Source of the DNA: Methyloceanibacter sp.
GTDB lineage: Bacteria; Pseudomonadota; Alphaproteobacteria; Rhizobiales; Methyloligellaceae
DNA: 8,203 nucleotides
Reading direction: 5' to 3'
Assembly: GCA_025449615.1 (NCBI GenBank)
Contig: JANWJA010000045.1
Span: forward strand, 1 to 8,203
The notes under the pieces are model-generated. The model was given only the letters and a program-made list of their open reading frames with translations. It was not told the DNA's origin and ran no database searches. Positions 5,277 through 8,203 of the stretch are shown here, piece after piece (within the stretch, counting starts at the first letter, position 1; each line of letters starts with the position of its first letter). The position numbers and the translations under genes were made by a program.

Positions 5277-5480
5277 ATGCCCAAGATGAAGACCAAGAGC
5301 GGTGCCAAGAAGCGCTTCAAGGTCACCGCGAGCGGCAAGGTGAAATGCCAGGCCTCGCGGAAGCGTCACGGCATGATTCAGCGCCCGACCAAGTTCATTC
5401 GGAATGCGCGCGGAACCATGGTCCTTTCGGACGAAGACGCAAAGATCGTGAAGAAGAATTTCCTACCCTACGGCCGCTAG
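5277..5480 (+). CDS. rpmI: 50S ribosomal protein L35
   Basis: This 67-residue, very basic protein of the large ribosomal subunit is of standard family length (64-67). It starts [20 protein letters not shown] and shows the family's KRHGMI segment and a C-terminus around [10 protein letters not shown]. The ATG at 5277 is preceded by GAAGGA (5265-5270) with a 6-nt spacer. An in-frame extension from GTG 5193 would run through the structured leader and is not supported. rplT follows 33 bp downstream, and the two are presumably co-transcribed from the promoter at 5129-5158. Translation is predicted to be controlled by the leader hairpin and pseudoknot. Identification is secure. Confidence 0.96.
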   Translation: MPKMKTKSGAKKRFKVTASGKVKCQASRKRHGMIQRPTKFIRNARGTMVLSDEDAKIVKKNFLPYGR

Positions 5481-5513
5481 GCCATAGAGTCGTTTTCTTA
5501 GAGGAGCACCGAC

Positions 5514-5873
5514 ATGTCCCGTGTGAAACGCGGCGTTACCGCCCATGCCCGGCACCGCAAGGTGTTGAAGAAGGCGAAGGGCTATTACGGCCGCCGCAAG
5601 AATACTATCCGCACCGCCAAGCAGGCCGTCGACAAGGCAGGTCAATATGCCTATCGCGACCGCAGGGTGAAGAAGCGCACGTTCCGCGCGTTGTGGATCC
5701 AGCGTATCAATGCTGCCGTGCGCGAGCATGGTCTCACCTATGGCCGATTCATCAACGGGCTGAACAAGGCCGGCATCGAGATCGACCGCAAGGTGTTGGC
5801 TGATATCGCAATTCACGAGCCGCAAGCGTTCCAGAGTCTGGTCAAGGCCGCTTCCGCCGCGGCCGGTGCTTGA
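5514..5873 (+). CDS. rplT: 50S ribosomal protein L20
   Basis: This 119-residue protein binds 23S rRNA early and is needed for 50S assembly. In several bacteria it also represses its own operon by binding the leader mRNA. The N-terminal basic arm [20 protein letters not shown] and the segment [19 protein letters not shown] are characteristic. The globular C-domain has [22 protein letters not shown], ending in the usual alanine-rich tail. Length is standard. The ATG has GAGGAG (5501-5506) 7 nt upstream. It is the second gene after the structured leader, which makes L20 the natural candidate regulator of that leader. Its stop codon overlaps an alternative TTG of pheS. Confidence 0.97.
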   Translation: MSRVKRGVTAHARHRKVLKKAKGYYGRRKNTIRTAKQAVDKAGQYAYRDRRVKKRTFRALWIQRINAAVREHGLTYGRFINGLNKAGIEIDRKVLADIAIHEPQAFQSLVKAASAAAGA

Positions 5874-5905
5874 CACTTCCGCCATCGGCGGCAGGAGCCC
5901 TTGCC

Positions 5906-6997
5906 TTGGCTCAGCCAGAGCTCGATAGACTGAAAGCCGAGTTGATCGAGGCGATCGCGGCCGCGCGCGATCTTGCTCAGCTCGACGAGGTGCGGGTCAA
6001 GGCGCTTGGCAAGAAGGGTCGCGTCTCCGAGCTGATGCAAACGCTCGGCGCGATGCCGCCGGAGAAACGCAAGAGTTTCGGGCAGGCGGTCAACGCACTG
6101 AAGACCAGTGTTTCCGAAGCGCTCGATGCGCGGCATCAAGTTCTCGCGGGCGCTGCACTTGTCGAGAAGCTCGCCTCCGATCGCGCCGACATATCCTTGC
6201 CGGTGCGCGAAGGCCCGCTCGCGGAGGGCCGCATCCATCCGGTCAGCCAAGTCACCGATGAGATCACCGAGATTTTCGCGGATATGGGATTCTCGATCGC
6301 CGAAGGCCCCGATATCGAGACCGACTTCAATAATTTCACCGCGCTCAATATTCCGCCCGAGCATCCGGCCCGCCAGGATCACGACACGTTCTATCTTCCG
6401 GCCGCTGCCGACGGCAGCCGCGCGGTGTTACGCACGCATACCAGCCCGGTGCAGATCAGGACCATGCTGGTGCAGAAGCCTCCACTTCGCATCATCGCGC
6501 CAGGACGCGTCTATCGCTGCGATTCAGATCAGACCCACACGCCGATGTTCCACCAGGTCGAGGGGCTCGTGATCGACGAGCAGACACATCTCGGTCATTT
6601 GAAATGGGTGCTGGAGGAATTCGCCAAAGCCTTCTTCGAAGTGCCGAAGGTAAAGATGCGCTTTCGCGCCAGCTACTTCCCCTTCACCGAGCCATCGATG
6701 GAGGTCGATATCGGCTACGCCAAAGTTGGCGACGAAATCCGCATCGGCGAAGGCGATCAGTGGCTGGAAATTCTCGGCTGCGGCATGGTGCATCCGAACG
6801 TGCTGAAGAATGTCGGGATCGACCCTAAGCGCTATCAAGGCTTCGCCTTCGGCCTCGGTATCGACCGTATCGCCATGCTGAAATACGGCATGCCGGATCT
6901 GCGCGCGTTTTTCTCCGCCGATCTGCGCTGGCTCAAGCATTACGGCTTCCTTCCCCTCGCCGTGCCGACTCTTGCCGGCGGGTTGGGTGCGCCATGA
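5906..6997 (+). CDS. pheS: Phenylalanyl-tRNA synthetase alpha subunit
   Basis: This is the catalytic subunit of the cytoplasmic alpha2beta2 enzyme that charges tRNA-Phe, 363 residues from the chosen start, a normal length. The N-terminal coiled-coil arm (1-90) is followed by the class II core. The core has [20 protein letters not shown] (109-128, motif 1 region), [10 protein letters not shown] (176-185), motif 2 around [20 protein letters not shown] (200-219) and [12 protein letters not shown] (258-269, Phe pocket). Motif 3 is [11 protein letters not shown] (315-325). TTG 5906 is preferred: AGGAG (5893-5897) lies 8 nt upstream and the protein then begins like homologues. An earlier TTG at 5870 overlaps the rplT stop, lacks an SD and would add 12 residues. 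pheT follows with a 4-bp ATGA overlap. Confidence 0.95.
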   Translation: MAQPELDRLKAELIEAIAAARDLAQLDEVRVKALGKKGRVSELMQTLGAMPPEKRKSFGQAVNALKTSVSEALDARHQVLAGAALVEKLASDRADISLPVREGPLAEGRIHPVSQVTDEITEIFADMGFSIAEGPDIETDFNNFTALNIPPEHPARQDHDTFYLPAAADGSRAVLRTHTSPVQIRTMLVQKPPLRIIAPGRVYRCDSDQTHTPMFHQVEGLVIDEQTHLGHLKWVLEEFAKAFFEVPKVKMRFRASYFPFTEPSMEVDIGYAKVGDEIRIGEGDQWLEILGCGMVHPNVLKNVGIDPKRYQGFAFGLGIDRIAMLKYGMPDLRAFFSADLRWLKHYGFLPLAVPTLAGGLGAP

Positions 6998-8203
6998 AGT
7001 TCACCCTTGCTTGGCTGAAAGAACATCTCGACACGAAAGCGAGCGTGGACGAAATCGCGGATCGGCTGACCCGCATCGGGCTCGAGGTCGAGGAATTGTT
7101 CGACCCCGCGACGAAGCTCGCGCCGTTCAAAGTGGCGAAGGTGCTGAAAGCGGAGAAGCACCCCAACGCCGATAAGCTGCAAGTGCTGGAAGTCGATACC
7201 GGCACCGAGCGCCTGCAAGTGGTGTGCGGCGCCTCCAACGCACGCGAAGGCATGAAAGGCGTGTTCGCATCCGTCGGCGCCTACGTGCCCGGCATCGATT
7301 TCACCCTGACCAAAGCCAAAATCAGGGGCGTCGAATCGAGCGGCATGATGTTGTCGGAGCGCGAACTCGAACTCTCCGACGAGCACTCCGGAATTATCGA
7401 GCTGCCAGCAGACACAAAAATCGGCGTCCCCGCGGCAAAGGCGCTCGGGCTCGATGATGCGGTGATCGAAGTCGCGGTCACGCCCAATCGCCCGGACTGC
7501 CTCGGCGTTCGCGGCATTGCCCGCGATCTCGCCGCATCGGGTCTCGGCAAACTCAAAACCGACAAGGTGAAGCCGATCAAGGCGGCCAAGCTCAATCCTG
7601 TCCCAATCAAGCTCGAATTCGATAAAGAGACTGCGGACGCCTGCCCGGTCTTCGCCGGCGTGCTGGTCAAGGGCGTGAAGAACGGTCCTTCGCCCGACTG
7701 GCTGCAACGACGGCTAAAGGCGATCGGACTTCGTCCGATCAACGCGCTGGTCGATATCACCAATTACATTTCCTATGATCGCGGACGGCCGCTCCACGTC
7801 TACGACGCCGACAAGCTCAGAGGCGCGATCCACGCGCGGCTTGGACGCAAGGGCGAAAGCTTCAAGGCGCTCGACGGCAAGAGCTACGATGTCGACGCGG
7901 AAATGTGCGTGATCGCCGACGATGCGCGCGTACTCGGACTTGGCGGGGTGATTGGCGGCGAAGAGACCGGCTGCACAGACACGACCAGAAACGTCTTCAT
8001 CGAGTCCGCCTATTTCGATCCGAAGCGGACCGCAAGCACGGGACGGAAGCTGAATATTCAGTCCGATGCGAGATTCCGCTTCGAGCGCGGCGTCGATCCA
8101 GACTTCGTGGTGCCGGGGCTTGAGCTCGCGACTCGCATGGTGGTCGAGCTTTGCGGCGGAACGCCGAGCAAGATGACGATCGCCGGCAAGGCGCCGAAAC
8201 CGA
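6994..8203 (+). CDS. pheT: Phenylalanyl-tRNA synthetase beta subunit, partial (3' end beyond window)
   Basis: The first 403 codons are present and remain open to the right edge. The family is usually about 800 residues, so roughly half is missing. This subunit recognises tRNA-Phe and edits mischarged Tyr-tRNA. The start [14 protein letters not shown] is typical. A tRNA-binding (EMAP/OB-fold) domain spans about 40-150, with [16 protein letters not shown] (55-70), [11 protein letters not shown] (76-86) and [16 protein letters not shown] (112-127). [19 protein letters not shown] (162-180) leads into the B3/B4 editing domain (about 210-385), with [11 protein letters not shown] (249-259) and [11 protein letters not shown] (316-326). 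The ATG lies inside the pheS stop (ATGA), with only a weak SD, which suggests translational coupling. Confidence 0.96.
   Translation, partial: MKFTLAWLKEHLDTKASVDEIADRLTRIGLEVEELFDPATKLAPFKVAKVLKAEKHPNADKLQVLEVDTGTERLQVVCGASNAREGMKGVFASVGAYVPGIDFTLTKAKIRGVESSGMMLSERELELSDEHSGIIELPADTKIGVPAAKALGLDDAVIEVAVTPNRPDCLGVRGIARDLAASGLGKLKTDKVKPIKAAKLNPVPIKLEFDKETADACPVFAGVLVKGVKNGPSPDWLQRRLKAIGLRPINALVDITNYISYDRGRPLHVYDADKLRGAIHARLGRKGESFKALDGKSYDVDAEMCVIADDARVLGLGGVIGGEETGCTDTTRNVFIESAYFDPKRTASTGRKLNIQSDARFRFERGVDPDFVVPGLELATRMVVELCGGTPSKMTIAGKAPKP

Noticed and set aside
1..8203. CRISPR array, tRNA genes, insertion sequences, attachment sites
   Set aside because: No spaced direct repeats, cloverleaf sequences, transposase frames or terminal inverted repeats were seen on either strand.

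Overview
The window looks like a chromosomal segment of an alphaproteobacterium, most likely of the Hyphomicrobiales (Rhizobiales; Bradyrhizobium/Xanthobacteraceae-like). The reasons are the GC-rich coding style, the rhizobial-type sequences of IF3, PheS and S20, the infC-rpmI-rplT-pheS-pheT order, and GANTC (CcrM-type) sites clustered in one intergenic region. Most of it is conserved housekeeping DNA, with three polysaccharide or unknown-function genes and one small secreted protein gene between two translation loci.

Layout. Positions 1-444 carry no convincing gene. This stretch holds a good minus-strand sigma70-like promoter pointing out of the left edge, a pair of GANTC sites, a long imperfect hairpin and a strong plus-strand intrinsic terminator. 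In alphaproteobacteria rpsT is commonly followed by dnaA on the same strand, so the gene served by that promoter may be dnaA; this is inference, because that gene is outside the window. rpsT (S20) lies on the minus strand at 445-714 with its own promoter and an SD-masking leader hairpin. Divergent from it is a UDP-glucuronate-4-epimerase-like gene (925-1932). That gene converges with an alpha/beta hydrolase (1920-2714, minus), which is head-to-head with a GT4 glycosyltransferase (2745-3962). The glycosyltransferase converges with a small secreted cysteine-containing protein gene (3959-4333, minus).

From 4334 to the right edge is the translation cluster on the plus strand. infC (IF3) has a strong Shine-Dalgarno but a non-canonical ATC start. 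rpmI (L35) and rplT (L20) follow behind their own promoter and a highly structured leader. pheS has a TTG start, and pheT is cut by the right edge and overlaps pheS by 4 bp. Together these encode initiation, 50S assembly and tRNA-Phe charging functions.

The most interesting signal is not a protein but the about 110-nt leader of rpmI-rplT. Two perfect 10-bp helices stack into one long hairpin, whose apical loop is complementary over 7 nt to the rpmI Shine-Dalgarno region. This predicts a pseudoknot that would switch rpmI-rplT translation, plausibly under control of L20. No new defence, mobile or enzymatic system is visible.
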